Origin: Salinispora oceanensis
Lineage (GTDB): Bacteria > Actinomycetota > Actinomycetes > Mycobacteriales > Micromonosporaceae
Length of the DNA stretch: 64,000 nt
Reading direction: 5' to 3'
NCBI RefSeq assembly: GCF_000383575.1
Contig: NZ_KB911579.1
Span: 1,935,387-1,999,386 of the forward strand
Shown: piece by piece, positions 1-8,338 of the stretch
Position numbering within the stretch: the first letter of the stretch is position 1
Layout of the letters: every line of letters starts with the position of its first letter
Notes under the pieces: model-generated
Databases searched by the model: none
Told to the model about the DNA's origin: nothing
What the model saw: the letters and a program-made list of their open reading frames with translations, nothing else
Made by a program: the position numbers and the translations under genes

Positions 1-1172
1 TATCCCCGGGCGACCCCGGCACCGCCGGTGTACAACTCACCGGGAACCCCGACGGGTACCTGCCGTCCCGCCGGATCGAGAACGTACACGGTGCTCCCGG
101 GCACCGGCCGGCCGATCGGCACCGGGTCCGGCACGGACTCCGCGTCCGTCATCGGGTGCACGCAGGTGAAGGTGGTGTTCTCCGTTGGCCCGTACCCGTT
201 GATCAGGACTGCCCCATCGCGCGCTCGCAGTGCCCGGCGGACCGCCTCCGGAGCGAGCACGTCCCCGCCCGCGAGGAGCTGCCCGACCCCGGCGAGGCAG
301 TCCGGATCAAACTCCACCAGTTGGTGAAAGAGACCGGCGGTCAGCCAAAGGACTGTGATCCGTTCCCGGCGCAGCAGCCGCGCCAGCTCGGTGAGCTCCA
401 GCGCACCGGGTGGGGCCAGCACGAGCCGGGCCCCGCTGGAGAGCGCACCCCAGATCTCCAGGGTCGCCGCGTCGAAGGCGACCGGGGCGAGTTGAAGGAC
501 TGCCTCGGTGGGCCCCAGGCGCAGGTAGCCAGGCTGGTGGACCAGGCGAACCACGGCGGAGTGGGTAACGGCGACACCCTTCGGCGTGCCGGTGGAGCCG
601 GAGGTGAAGTTAACGTAGGCGAGGCCAGCGGGGTGAAGTCGCCGCGGTGCGACGCCGGTTGACGCGGCCAAACTCGTCGACCCGGCCAAACTCGTCGACG
701 CGGCCAAACTGGTCGACCCGGCCGGGCCGGTTGAGGCGGCCACGCTGGGCTGGTCCAGGCGGAACAGCCGCCTGGCACCCGGCACCTCGGCGGTGGCCAG
801 CACCGGTGGGTCCCCGGCAACGGCGAGCAAGCGCCGGATCCGCGCCGGCGGGTCGATCGGGTCAAGCGGCAGATACCCACCGCCGGCCTTGAGGATGGCG
901 AGCAGGGTGACGACGAGCTCCACCGAGCGGGGGAGGAGCACCGCCACCGGCTCGTCCGGCCGGATACCCCCAGCGACGAGCCGATGGGCCAGGGTGTTGG
1001 ACCGCTCAGTCAGCTCACGGTAGGTAAGCATCTCCCCGTCCCCACCGACCACCGCGACCGCGTCCGGCTGCCGCCGCGCCACGGCGTCCACGAGGTCCGG
1101 CACGGTGCCACCGACTGTGGTGGTGGGCATCGGGTCCGGGTCGTTACGGGCGTCGAGGGGCCCTGCCCACAC
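1..1172 (-). CDS. NRPS adenylation domain, N-terminal part (runs off left edge)
   Basis: First ~390 residues of an amino-acid-activating adenylation domain, which makes an aminoacyl-AMP for a nonribosomal peptide synthetase. The frame stays open to base 1, so the C-terminus is missing. The phosphate-loop core motif FTSGSTGTPKG lies near residues 187-197 and the A5 motif NGYGPTE near 322-328. The protein starts directly in the A domain, with no condensation domain ahead, as in a loading module or a stand-alone A enzyme. I chose GTG at 1172 because GAAGGAG sits eight bases upstream; an in-frame ATG lies at 1130. The variable stretch just before the phosphate loop carries a six-residue repeat (see 661-732). 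Specificity cannot be read with confidence. Confidence 0.9.
   Translation of the reverse strand, partial: MWAGPLDARNDPDPMPTTTVGGTVPDLVDAVARRQPDAVAVVGGDGEMLTYRELTERSNTLAHRLVAGGIRPDEPVAVLLPRSVELVVTLLAILKAGGGYLPLDPIDPPARIRRLLAVAGDPPVLATAEVPGARRLFRLDQPSVAASTGPAGSTSLAASTSLAGSTSLAASTGVAPRRLHPAGLAYVNFTSGSTGTPKGVAVTHSAVVRLVHQPGYLRLGPTEAVLQLAPVAFDAATLEIWGALSSGARLVLAPPGALELTELARLLRRERITVLWLTAGLFHQLVEFDPDCLAGVGQLLAGGDVLAPEAVRRALRARDGAVLINGYGPTENTTFTCVHPMTDAESVPDPVPIGRPVPGSTVYVLDPAGRQVPVGVPGELYTGGAGVARG
661..732. repeat. 18-bp tandem repeat inside the A domain
   Basis: Four head-to-tail 18-base units, the first three differing at one or two bases and the fourth diverged. Read on the minus strand they encode a Ser-Thr-Ser-Leu-Ala-Ala/Gly hexapeptide array. 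They lie between the N-terminal subdomain and the FTSGSTG phosphate loop, in a region where A domains tolerate loops. Confidence 0.9.
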
Positions 1173-1285
1173 TGTGCACTCCTTCGCGTCGCAACACCGA
1201 AAGACAGCTACAGAACAGTGGAACGGAGAACCACAAATTCCGCCGGCCTCACGTTGAGCAACACTCATGGGCCGGAGATGAAAAG

Positions 1286-1315
1286 AAACTACGAGCAATA
1301 TTCAAGACCTGTCAA
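1286..1315 (-). promoter_or_regulatory. Likely sigma-70-type promoter for the NRPS gene
   Basis: On the minus strand TTGACA (1315-1310) is followed after 18 bases by TAGTTT (1291-1286). This lies about 110 bases upstream of the GTG at 1172, in an unusually A+T-rich stretch. It would transcribe the A-domain gene separately from mbtH. Confidence 0.5.
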
Positions 1316-1459
1316 CCAACCGACAAGCCTGACCTGAGCCGCTTAACGGTTAGCCGACAGCTGACGGGCGATCCGGCTATTTTCGGGACAATGTCAACCA
1401 TCTCCCGACGCGTAACTCGGGAGTAGCCGACGGCGAAGAAAGTGACCCGCGGGCCGAAC

Positions 1460-1500
1460 AAAATAGCCGCGGGCACCCCGGTTAACCGGAGCGCCCGCGG
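1460..1500 (-). terminator. Intrinsic terminator after the mbtH-like gene
   Basis: Eight-base stem CCGCGGGC (1467-1474) / GCCCGCGG (1493-1500) with an inner CCGGTTAACCGG dyad. On the minus strand it is followed by CTATTTTGTT. It starts 24 bases after the mbtH stop, so mbtH transcription probably ends before the NRPS gene. Confidence 0.7.
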
Positions 1501-1523
1501 CGGTAGGCGGGGTACGGCGTGGG

Positions 1524-1733
1524 TCAGCCCTGGGCCTCCAGCCACTCCCGTAGCCCACGCGGGCGCAGGTCGGTCCAGACCTCGTCGATGTGCGCCAGGC
1601 AGCTGGCACGATCGCCGCTGAAGCCCACCGTGCGCCAGCCGGCCGGAAGCTCCGACCCGTCCGGCCAGATCGAGTACTGCTCTTCGTCGTTCATCACGAC
1701 GTGGTAAGGGCGCGGATCCTCGGATTCTTCCAT
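1524..1733 (-). CDS. MbtH-like protein
   Basis: A 69-residue MbtH-family chaperone that binds and activates NRPS adenylation domains in the cytoplasm. The family signature is clear: NDEEQYSIWP near residues 15-24, a central PAGW, and the W-T-D-x-R-P-R-G-L end (53-61). Length matches the family. ATG at 1733 is preceded by GGAGA seven bases away; the frame is open further upstream, but that extension has no family features. The NRPS gene lies 351 bases downstream on the same strand, beyond a terminator and a probable promoter of its own, so the two are functionally linked but not obviously one transcript. Confidence 0.93.
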   Translation of the reverse strand: MEESEDPRPYHVVMNDEEQYSIWPDGSELPAGWRTVGFSGDRASCLAHIDEVWTDLRPRGLREWLEAQG

Positions 1734-2197
1734 CGACACTCTCCACGGGAGACAGCCACAAGTTAGCCGGAAACTATACCGCCCTATTCGGTTGGCCCGG
1801 GTTGACCGATCGTCGCCAATTTGGTCATCCGATCGCCCACGGAAATCAGGCCGAGAATGCGAACCCATCGGTTGAGCAGCAAGGCCCGGAAACATAACCA
1901 TGCGCCTACTTCAGGTAATTCGAACAATTTAGCAGTCAGTAGCTATTTTTCAGGCCAAGGGTGGCGCGCATGGAAGTGTCACCGCCGCCAGCTACACGGT
2001 TTCACTCTCCGTGACCGCGCCCCTGGGCGGCAGCGCCGCACGGCACCGACGACACCCGGACCGGCCCTTCTGGACCGGCGGCAGCGACGTTGTGGCCCGG
2101 GCTCACCACACCCAGCGCTAACCAACTATTGACGTACCTTTCGCATCGCTGCTCTGGTGAGTTCCCCAGCACTGGACAGCATGGAGGGATGGCAAAG
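1734..2197. other. Intergenic region between divergent mbtH and glycosidase genes
   Basis: No convincing gene. On the minus strand TATAGT (1778-1773) lies 40 bases before the mbtH start and could be a -10 box, but no good -35 is spaced from it. Bases 1895-1960 are A+T-rich for this genome and probably hold promoter elements. GGAGG at 2183-2187 is the ribosome binding site for the plus-strand gene. Confidence 0.5.
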
Positions 2198-3487
2198 ATG
2201 AGAAACAGGTTTCCGCACCCGCGCCGCAGCGCGGCCACGGTGGCGACAGCCCTGCTTGGAGCAGCCCTGCTTGGACTCACCACCACCCCCACGCCGGTTT
2301 CGGCGGACGAGGCCACCCTGCCCATCGGCGACTCCGACCTGGCCGAGAGCCGCAGCACCGAGACCCTCGCCCAGGGCGTAACGCTGACCCGGATCGTCCG
2401 AGGCACCGAACCGGCACCGATCGACCAGATCGGCGACACCCCCCGTGGCCCGTGGGTGGTCAATGTCCTGACCATCGACCCCAGGCAGAGCCGGGGGCAC
2501 CTCGCCGCGACCTACGGATCCGACCTGGCCGGAGTCGAAAAGACCACCGACCTCGTCCGCGAGTCTGACGCGCTGGCCGGGGTCAACGCCTCGTTCTTCA
2601 CCTTCACCGCCAGCGCCGAGTATCCCGGCGACCCCGTTGGCCTCGGGGTGTACGGCGGGCAGCTGCTCAGCGAGCCCACCGGTGACGCCGCGGAGGTGGC
2701 TCTGGTCCTCGACGCCAAGCACCACGAGGTGCTCATGGGCCAACTGCAGTGGACCGGTGACGTCCGCAACGCCCAGACCAAGGTCAGCCTTCCGCTGGAG
2801 TACCTCAACCACCCACCGGTTGTCCCGGACGCCTGCACTGAACTTCCAGACCCGACCCAGTGCGCCGACTCCGGCGACACGGTGCGATTCACGCCGGAGT
2901 TCGCCGCCAGCACGCCGTCCGGGCCGGGCGTTGAGGTCGTCCTCGACCGTAAGGGCTGTGTGGTCCGGACCACGACCACCCGCGGCACGACTCTCACCCC
3001 GGACCAGACCTCCCTCCAGGCGACCGGGCGGGAAACGACGGATCTGCTCGCCGTGGCGCAGGGCTGCGTGAAGTACTCCAGTTCCCTGCGGGACGAGGCG
3101 GGCAAGAAGGTTCCGCTGCGCCCCGGGACGTTCGCCGTGAACGGCCGCTACCGGCTGATTAAGGACGGGCAGGTCGTCGCACCCACCGACTCGGACGGCT
3201 TTTTCGCGCGCCACCCGCGCACCATCGCCGGAACCACCCTCGACGGCAAGATCATGCTCGTGACCATCGATGGTCGACAGACCACCAGCGTGGGCACCAC
3301 CATGACCGAGACCGCCACGGTCGCCGCCGCGCTCGGTATGCACAACGCGGTCAACCTGGATGGCGGTGGATCAACCACGATGTCTGTCGATGGCGCTTTG
3401 GTCAATCAGCCGAGCGGTAGCGACGAGCGCCCCGTCGGCGATGCCCTCATCTACATCGACCGTAAGTTCGCGACGGCTGACGGCTGA
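2198..3487 (+). CDS. Secreted phosphodiester glycosidase family protein (NAGPA-like)
   Basis: A 429-residue protein with an Arg-rich N-terminus, a hydrophobic stretch and a likely signal-peptidase site (VSA) near residue 36. The C-terminal third has the NAGPA/phosphodiester-glycosidase hallmark NLDGGGSTTM, preceded by a DGRQ strand and followed by a conserved R-P-V-G-D-A. Enzymes of this family cleave N-acetylglucosamine phosphodiesters; the substrate here is unknown, and an exported enzyme may act on cell-wall or polymer-linked sugars. ATG at 2198 has GGAGG ten bases upstream; the in-frame ATG at 2189 is too close to that site and the one at 2090 would bury the signal peptide. Confidence 0.88.
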   Translation: MRNRFPHPRRSAATVATALLGAALLGLTTTPTPVSADEATLPIGDSDLAESRSTETLAQGVTLTRIVRGTEPAPIDQIGDTPRGPWVVNVLTIDPRQSRGHLAATYGSDLAGVEKTTDLVRESDALAGVNASFFTFTASAEYPGDPVGLGVYGGQLLSEPTGDAAEVALVLDAKHHEVLMGQLQWTGDVRNAQTKVSLPLEYLNHPPVVPDACTELPDPTQCADSGDTVRFTPEFAASTPSGPGVEVVLDRKGCVVRTTTTRGTTLTPDQTSLQATGRETTDLLAVAQGCVKYSSSLRDEAGKKVPLRPGTFAVNGRYRLIKDGQVVAPTDSDGFFARHPRTIAGTTLDGKIMLVTIDGRQTTSVGTTMTETATVAAALGMHNAVNLDGGGSTTMSVDGALVNQPSGSDERPVGDALIYIDRKFATADG

Positions 3488-3504
3488 CGGCTGACGGCCA
3501 GGTA

Positions 3505-3546
3505 GTCCGGCTGACTGCAGCCGCAGTAACTTCGAGTCAGCCGGAC
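3505..3546. terminator. Hairpin between convergent genes
   Basis: Perfect 12-base stem GTCCGGCTGACT / AGTCAGCCGGAC with an 18-base loop, between the stops at 3487 (+) and 3578 (-). No strong T-tract on either side; probably a bidirectional terminator. A short ctgacgg triplication lies just before it at 3477-3497. Confidence 0.65.
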
Positions 3547-3577
3547 TCGGCCGCTCCAGCCCGTACCAGTGGCGGGG

Positions 3578-5110
3578 TCAGAGTGAACCAGCGGTGCGGG
3601 CGGAGAGCCGCACCAGCAGCGCGCACCCCAGCACCGAACTGACCGCCTGCGCGAGCAGCCACGGCCAGCCGAGCACCTCCGGCGCCGGCAGCAGCACCAG
3701 ACCGACCGAGACCGGCAGCGTCAGCACGGCCAGCACATCGACCCCATTGACCAGCCAGAGCAGCATCCCGGCCGGAAACGCCCCGAGCGGCGTGTCGACC
3801 AGGATGGTGCCGAGCGAGGCGGCACTCGCCTTCGCCCGCTGGTAGGCGCCCGCCGCCACGGCCGGCCCCGCCAGCAGACCGAGCACCCACCACGGCCCGG
3901 CGAGCGCCCCGAGGCCCTGCAACACGGCCAGGGTGATCGCGAGCCAACCACCAGCGATGACGGCGGGCACCACGAGTCGCGCGGCGGCCACTCGACGGCC
4001 CGTGAGACCGAGCAGGCGCAATATCGCCGGGTTCGCGGCGTCACTGTGCGTGGACTCCCCGGTAAAGCCGGCGGCGCCCAGCGCGCCGATCAGGACCACG
4101 CCGAGCAGCAGCCATACCGGCCCCTCGGCGAGGTAGACGGGGACGGCCACCGAGCCCACCGGCCACCAGAGCCGCGGCGCCTTCCGGCGCAGAATGATCA
4201 GATCCTGGGCGATGAGCGGAGAGAGCCAGCGGGTCGGCAACAGCCGCGTCGTCCGGACCCGGGTCCGGCTGCGCCAGAACCGGCGGGCACTCATCTCGGC
4301 GAGGTAGGAGGGTTCGACCGCGTACGCGACATCGGCGTACGCGCCCGCGTTGATCGACGCCTCCGCGATCGGCGCGGCCGGCCAACTCTCCACCGTCCGC
4401 AACGTCAACCCGACCAGGAACAGCCCCGTGACCAAGGCGGCGCCACCGGCGGTAAGCACCACCACGGGTGGTATCGGCAAGGTGGGCAGGCCCGGCCCGC
4501 CGGCCGCGCCGAGCGCGGCGGCGACGACGAGGCTGCCCGCGCCGACCGCGACGCCGCCGCCGTCCGCGAGGCGGGCCGCGGCGGGCCGGGGCTGGCCGGC
4601 GATGGCGAGCAACGCCACGAAGACCGCGCCAGCCGCGCCGGTGGTGCCGCCGGCCCACAGCGCCAGGAGCTCGGCCGGGCGGGCGACGATCCGCCCGGTC
4701 ACCGCGATCCCGATGGCAGCGCCGACGACGAGCGCGGCGACGGTGGTGAGGGCGAGCGCCGGCGCGAGCAGGGTACGCCGGGGTATCGGCGCGAGCAGCA
4801 GCCAGGTGGCGTCACTGCGGCTGACCGAGAGCGGGCCGAGCTGGCGCAGCACGACGAAGAAGGCGGCGAGGACCGCCACCCCTCCGACAAACGGGGTCAC
4901 CGCCGGCTCACCGGACGCCTCCGGCGGCCAGACCACCCGCGCCACCGGCTTCCCGACCAGCGCGGCGGCCATCAGCACCGTGAGGGCCACGACGTAGACA
5001 GCGCCGATGTCGACGCGGCCCTCGGCGGCGATCCGGCGGCGGCGTACCCAGCGGCGGGCATGAACCGTGGCCGGTGCCGCCGGCCGGACCGGGGCCGCGG
5101 TCGGGGTCAC
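3578..5110 (-). CDS. Multi-pass membrane protein, ABC-transporter permease component (DUF6297-like)
   Basis: A 510-residue protein with about 10-12 hydrophobic segments and long Ala/Gly/Leu/Val stretches. The Arg-rich N-terminus (WVRRRR near residues 21-26) precedes the first membrane span. It has no catalytic motif. Its ATG overlaps the stop of the ATP-binding protein gene by four bases (ATGA, 5107-5110), so the two are translationally coupled and form one exporter. This pairing resembles actinobacterial ABC-2-like exporters whose permease belongs to DUF6297; that family assignment comes from context and general composition. Substrate unknown. Confidence 0.75.
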   Translation of the reverse strand: MTPTAAPVRPAAPATVHARRWVRRRRIAAEGRVDIGAVYVVALTVLMAAALVGKPVARVVWPPEASGEPAVTPFVGGVAVLAAFFVVLRQLGPLSVSRSDATWLLLAPIPRRTLLAPALALTTVAALVVGAAIGIAVTGRIVARPAELLALWAGGTTGAAGAVFVALLAIAGQPRPAAARLADGGGVAVGAGSLVVAAALGAAGGPGLPTLPIPPVVVLTAGGAALVTGLFLVGLTLRTVESWPAAPIAEASINAGAYADVAYAVEPSYLAEMSARRFWRSRTRVRTTRLLPTRWLSPLIAQDLIILRRKAPRLWWPVGSVAVPVYLAEGPVWLLLGVVLIGALGAAGFTGESTHSDAANPAILRLLGLTGRRVAAARLVVPAVIAGGWLAITLAVLQGLGALAGPWWVLGLLAGPAVAAGAYQRAKASAASLGTILVDTPLGAFPAGMLLWLVNGVDVLAVLTLPVSVGLVLLPAPEVLGWPWLLAQAVSSVLGCALLVRLSARTAGSL

Positions 5111-5742
5111 TCCGCCTCCGGCCGGATGAGTGCGACCGCGCTGGCGCCGACGCCGACCCGGAACCCGTCGTCGTGGCTGGCCATCACGAGCGTGCCGCCG
5201 GCCGCCACGTACGAGCGCAGGTGCGCGGCGACCGCACCCTTGATCCGGGTGTCGAGGCGTTGCTCGGGCTCGTCTAGGACGAGGAGCCGGCTGGGCCGCA
5301 CGAGGGTCGCGGCGAGCAGGAAGCGCTGCCGCTGCCCCGAGGAGAGGGTGCTGGGCAGGCTGTCGGAGAGCCCGGCCAGGCCGAGGGTGACGCAGAGCTC
5401 GGCGATGTGCCCATCATCGGGGTCCCCGCCGTTGACCACCCGAACCAGGTCGAGATGTTCCCGCACGGTGAGGCCCTGGTACCAGCTCGGCGACTCTACT
5501 GTGGTGGCGACCTCTCGCCAGAAGTCCGCACCGCGACCCGGCACCGCCGTGAAGACGGAGATGTCACCGTCGGTTGGCTCCTGCAGGCCGGTGACGCACC
5601 GCAGCAAAGTTGACTTTCCGACCCCGTTCTCGCCGACCAGTGCGACGGCGCTGCCCTCGGGGACCTGGAGGTCGATCCGATCCAGCACCAACGTCGAGCC
5701 GTACCGGACCGTCACCTGCCGAACATCAACCACCACGGTCAT
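5107..5742 (-). CDS. ABC transporter ATP-binding protein
   Basis: A 211-residue single nucleotide-binding domain. Walker A is GENGVGKST (near residue 37-45), the signature is LSSGQRQR, and Walker B is LLVLDEPE, followed by a switch His in MASHDD. It hydrolyses ATP to drive the permease encoded immediately downstream. At 211 residues it is a compact form, typical of drug- or peptide-export ATPases. The ATG at 5742 lies 240 bases from the divergent cellulase gene. Confidence 0.93.
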   Translation of the reverse strand: MTVVVDVRQVTVRYGSTLVLDRIDLQVPEGSAVALVGENGVGKSTLLRCVTGLQEPTDGDISVFTAVPGRGADFWREVATTVESPSWYQGLTVREHLDLVRVVNGGDPDDGHIAELCVTLGLAGLSDSLPSTLSSGQRQRFLLAATLVRPSRLLVLDEPEQRLDTRIKGAVAAHLRSYVAAGGTLVMASHDDGFRVGVGASAVALIRPEAE

Positions 5743-5837
5743 CGGCGCGTTCCCACCGTCATACCTCTGCCCCCCGTCGCGCGAGTGCGCGCACTTTGCC
5801 GGACATCATGACAGAAGCCCGGTGACCGGAACAGATC

Positions 5838-5896
5838 AGAGTTGATGACGGCCGGACCTGCACGACACTTGCCTGAAACAAGTTTTCATCAACTCT
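5838..5896. promoter_or_regulatory. Spaced inverted repeat upstream of the cellulase gene
   Basis: AGAGTTGATG (5838-5847) and its exact complement CATCAACTCT (5887-5896) are separated by 39 bases. The pair lies between the ABC gene start and the cellulase operator. It could be a second regulator's site or part of the promoter region; function is inferred only from symmetry. Confidence 0.4.
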
Positions 5897-5940
5897 TCTC
5901 GATCTCGAAGCGCCATGGTTACATCGGTACGTGCCGTTGG

Positions 5941-5954
5941 TTGGAGCGCTCCCA
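5941..5954. promoter_or_regulatory. CebR/CelR-type operator
   Basis: TTGGAGCGCTCCCA matches the 14-base actinobacterial cellulose-regulon palindrome TGGGAGCGCTCCCA at 13 of 14 positions. It lies 28 bases before the cellulase start, where a repressor would block transcription. In Streptomyces and Thermobifida, LacI-family CebR/CelR leaves this site when cellobiose is present. The repressor gene is not in the window. Confidence 0.85.
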
Positions 5955-5982
5955 AAGGCACACCGAGACAAGGAGGTAAGGC

Positions 5983-8130
5983 ATGAGACGCCTGTTCCAG
6001 GCGCTGACCGTACTGGCGGTCGCTGCCACCACCGCGCTGGTCGCCGCAGCGCCGGCACAAGCCGCGACGATCTGCGAGCAGTACGGCACCACCACCATCC
6101 AGGACAAGTACATCGTCCAGAACAACCGTTGGGGCAGCGCCGCCGAGCAGTGCATCGAAACCACCAACAACGGGTTCCAGATCACCTCACAGCAGGGATC
6201 CACCTCCACCTCCGGGCCGCCGCTCTCCTACCCGTCGATGGTGCTCGGCTGTCACTACCAGAACTGCTCACCCGGGACCAACCTGCCGGCACAGCTCAGC
6301 CAGGTCAGCAGCGTTCCGTCCACGATCAGTTACGGGTACGCGGGCGGCACCTACAACGCCACCTACGACATCTGGATGGACCCGACTCCGAAGACTGACG
6401 GGGTGAGCCAGATGGAAATCATGATCTGGTTCCACCGTCAGGGCTCGATCCAACCGATCGGCGGTCCGGTCGGCAACACCACTGTGGGGGGTCGTAGCTG
6501 GGAGGTCTGGCAGGGTAACAACGGCGGCAACGACGTCGTCTCCTACCTCGCACCGGCGACCATCAACAGCTGGTCGTTCAACGTCAAGGACTTCATCGAC
6601 GATGTCGTCGCGCGGACCCAGGTCACCAACGACTGGTACCTGACCAGCCTGCAGGCGGGCTTCGAACCGTGGAACGGCGGCGTCGGGCTGGCCGTCAACA
6701 ACTTCTCCGCTGATGTGAACATCGGGACGAGCCCCCCGCCCCCACCCCCGCCGGGGGACGGCGGCACGATCGTCGGCCAGGCCAGCGGACGGTGCCTGGA
6801 CATCCTGGACCTCGGCACCGCCGACAGCACCCCGATCCAGCTCTGGGACTGCACCGCAAACTGGAACCAGCTCTGGAGCCGTACCGGCAACACCTTCGTC
6901 AACCCACAGACCGGTAAGTGCCTGGATGTCTCCGGCGGGTCCACCGCCAACGGCGCCCGGGTGCAGCTCTACACCTGCAACGGCACCGGAGCCCAGAGCT
7001 GGCAGGTCAACGGCGACGGCACCATCACCAACCCGCAGTCGGGCAAGTGCCTTGACGCGGTGGAGCAGGGCACCGGCAACGGCACCCGGCTCCAGATCTG
7101 GGACTGCTTCGGCGGTGGCGGCACCCAGCCCAACCAGGTCTGGACGGTCGGCGGCGGCAGCACGCCCCCACCCCCGCCTCCGGGCGACGACCAGACCCCG
7201 TTGGCGATCAACGGCCAGCTGTACGTCTGTGGCGTGAACCTGTGCAACCAGTACAACCAGCCGATCCAGCTCCGCGGCATGAGCACCCATGGCCTGCAGT
7301 GGTTCAACAACTGCTACAACGACGCCTCGCTGAACGTGCTGGCCGACGAGTGGCGGGCTGACCTGTTCCGGATCGCCATGTACGTGCAGGAGGGGGGCTA
7401 CGAGACCAACCCGCCGTGGTTCACCAACCGGGTCAACGAACTCGTGGACGAGGCCGAGGAGCGCGGCCTCTACGCGATAATCGATTTCCACACGCTGACG
7501 CCGGGCGACCCGATGTACAACCTCGACCGGGCGAAGACCTTCTTCGCCGCCGTCGCTTCTCGCAACGCCGACAAGAAGAACGTCATCTACGAGATCGCCA
7601 ACGAGCCCAATGGGGTCGGCTGGGGCACCATCAAAAGCTACGCCGAGCAGGTCATCCCGGTGATCCGGGCCAATGACCCGGACGCCGTGATCATCGTCGG
7701 CACCCGCGGCTGGTCCTCGCTCGGCGTCTCCGAGGGGTCCAACGCCGACGAGATCATCAACAATCCGGTCAACGCCAGCAACATCATGTACGCGTTCCAC
7801 TTCTACGCCGCGTCGCACAAGGACCTCTACCGCGCCGAGGTACAGCGTGCGGCGGCGACACTCCCGCTGTTCGTCACCGAGTTCGGCACCGTCGACTACA
7901 CCGGCGATGGTGGGGTCGACGTGGGCAGCACCAACGCCTGGATCAACCTGCTCGACCAGCTGAAGATCGGCTACGCGAACTGGACCTACTCCGACGCCAA
8001 CGAGGGCAGTGGAGCATTCACTCCCGGGACCTGCACCAGCGGCAACTTCTCCGGGACAGCTAACCTGACCGCCTCCGGCAATCTCCTTCGCAGCCGGATC
8101 AGCACCCCCGACAACTTCCCGACGAGCTGA
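5983..8130 (+). CDS. Secreted modular cellulase: GH12 - ricin-type CBM13 - GH5
   Basis: A 715-residue extracellular beta-1,4-glucanase with two catalytic modules. A signal peptide ends near APAQA (residue ~27). Residues ~28-250 are a GH12 domain, with nucleophile Glu145 in QMEIMIWFH and acid/base Glu228 in GFEPWNGG. A proline-rich linker leads to a ricin-B/CBM13 trefoil (about 262-389) with three repeats carrying Q-x-W-like motifs. A second proline linker leads to a GH5 domain (about 405-715), with acid/base Glu541 in IANEP and nucleophile Glu633 in VTEFGT. All four catalytic acids are present. AAGGAGG lies six bases before the ATG. Expression is probably controlled by the CebR-type operator at 5941. 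Confidence 0.93.
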   Translation: MRRLFQALTVLAVAATTALVAAAPAQAATICEQYGTTTIQDKYIVQNNRWGSAAEQCIETTNNGFQITSQQGSTSTSGPPLSYPSMVLGCHYQNCSPGTNLPAQLSQVSSVPSTISYGYAGGTYNATYDIWMDPTPKTDGVSQMEIMIWFHRQGSIQPIGGPVGNTTVGGRSWEVWQGNNGGNDVVSYLAPATINSWSFNVKDFIDDVVARTQVTNDWYLTSLQAGFEPWNGGVGLAVNNFSADVNIGTSPPPPPPPGDGGTIVGQASGRCLDILDLGTADSTPIQLWDCTANWNQLWSRTGNTFVNPQTGKCLDVSGGSTANGARVQLYTCNGTGAQSWQVNGDGTITNPQSGKCLDAVEQGTGNGTRLQIWDCFGGGGTQPNQVWTVGGGSTPPPPPPGDDQTPLAINGQLYVCGVNLCNQYNQPIQLRGMSTHGLQWFNNCYNDASLNVLADEWRADLFRIAMYVQEGGYETNPPWFTNRVNELVDEAEERGLYAIIDFHTLTPGDPMYNLDRAKTFFAAVASRNADKKNVIYEIANEPNGVGWGTIKSYAEQVIPVIRANDPDAVIIVGTRGWSSLGVSEGSNADEIINNPVNASNIMYAFHFYAASHKDLYRAEVQRAAATLPLFVTEFGTVDYTGDGGVDVGSTNAWINLLDQLKIGYANWTYSDANEGSGAFTPGTCTSGNFSGTANLTASGNLLRSRISTPDNFPTS

Positions 8131-8154
8131 CCCCGGCCTGACTCCGACCGGCCC

Positions 8155-8202
8155 GTGGCCGGCGGCGGGAAGCTCTCCTCAGCCTCACCCGCCGCCGGCC
8201 AC
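8155..8202. terminator. Strong hairpin after the cellulase gene
   Basis: Perfect 15-base stem GTGGCCGGCGGCGGG / CCCGCCGCCGGCCAC with an 18-base loop, 24 bases after the cellulase stop. No U-tract, as is common in high-GC actinobacteria. Confidence 0.75.
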
Positions 8203-8274
8203 GGCCACCGCCGCAGGGCGTGCCGGTGTCCGCAGGTGTACGGGCGCGACCTACCGCCCACCACGGCGGCCGGT

Positions 8275-8338
8275 TACCCGCGCACGGTGCGGCCTGCTAC
8301 CCGCGCACGGTGCGGCCTGCTACCCGCGCATGGTCCGG
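8275..8338. repeat. 23-bp tandem repeat overlapping the hydrolase stop codon
   Basis: Two perfect 23-base units (8275-8297, 8298-8320) and a partial, mutated third. The minus-strand hydrolase gene takes its stop codon and last residues from the second and third units. Confidence 0.85.

Noticed and set aside
341-880. Long minus-strand frame starting at 880
   Set aside because: It is in a different frame from the adenylation domain, which covers the same bases with clear motifs. Its Arg/Pro/Ser-rich translation is a GC-bias shadow.
4046-5845. A 599-codon plus-strand frame
   Set aside because: It lies opposite the permease and ATPase genes and has the Arg/Gly/Asp composition of an antisense reading; no domain, no Shine-Dalgarno.
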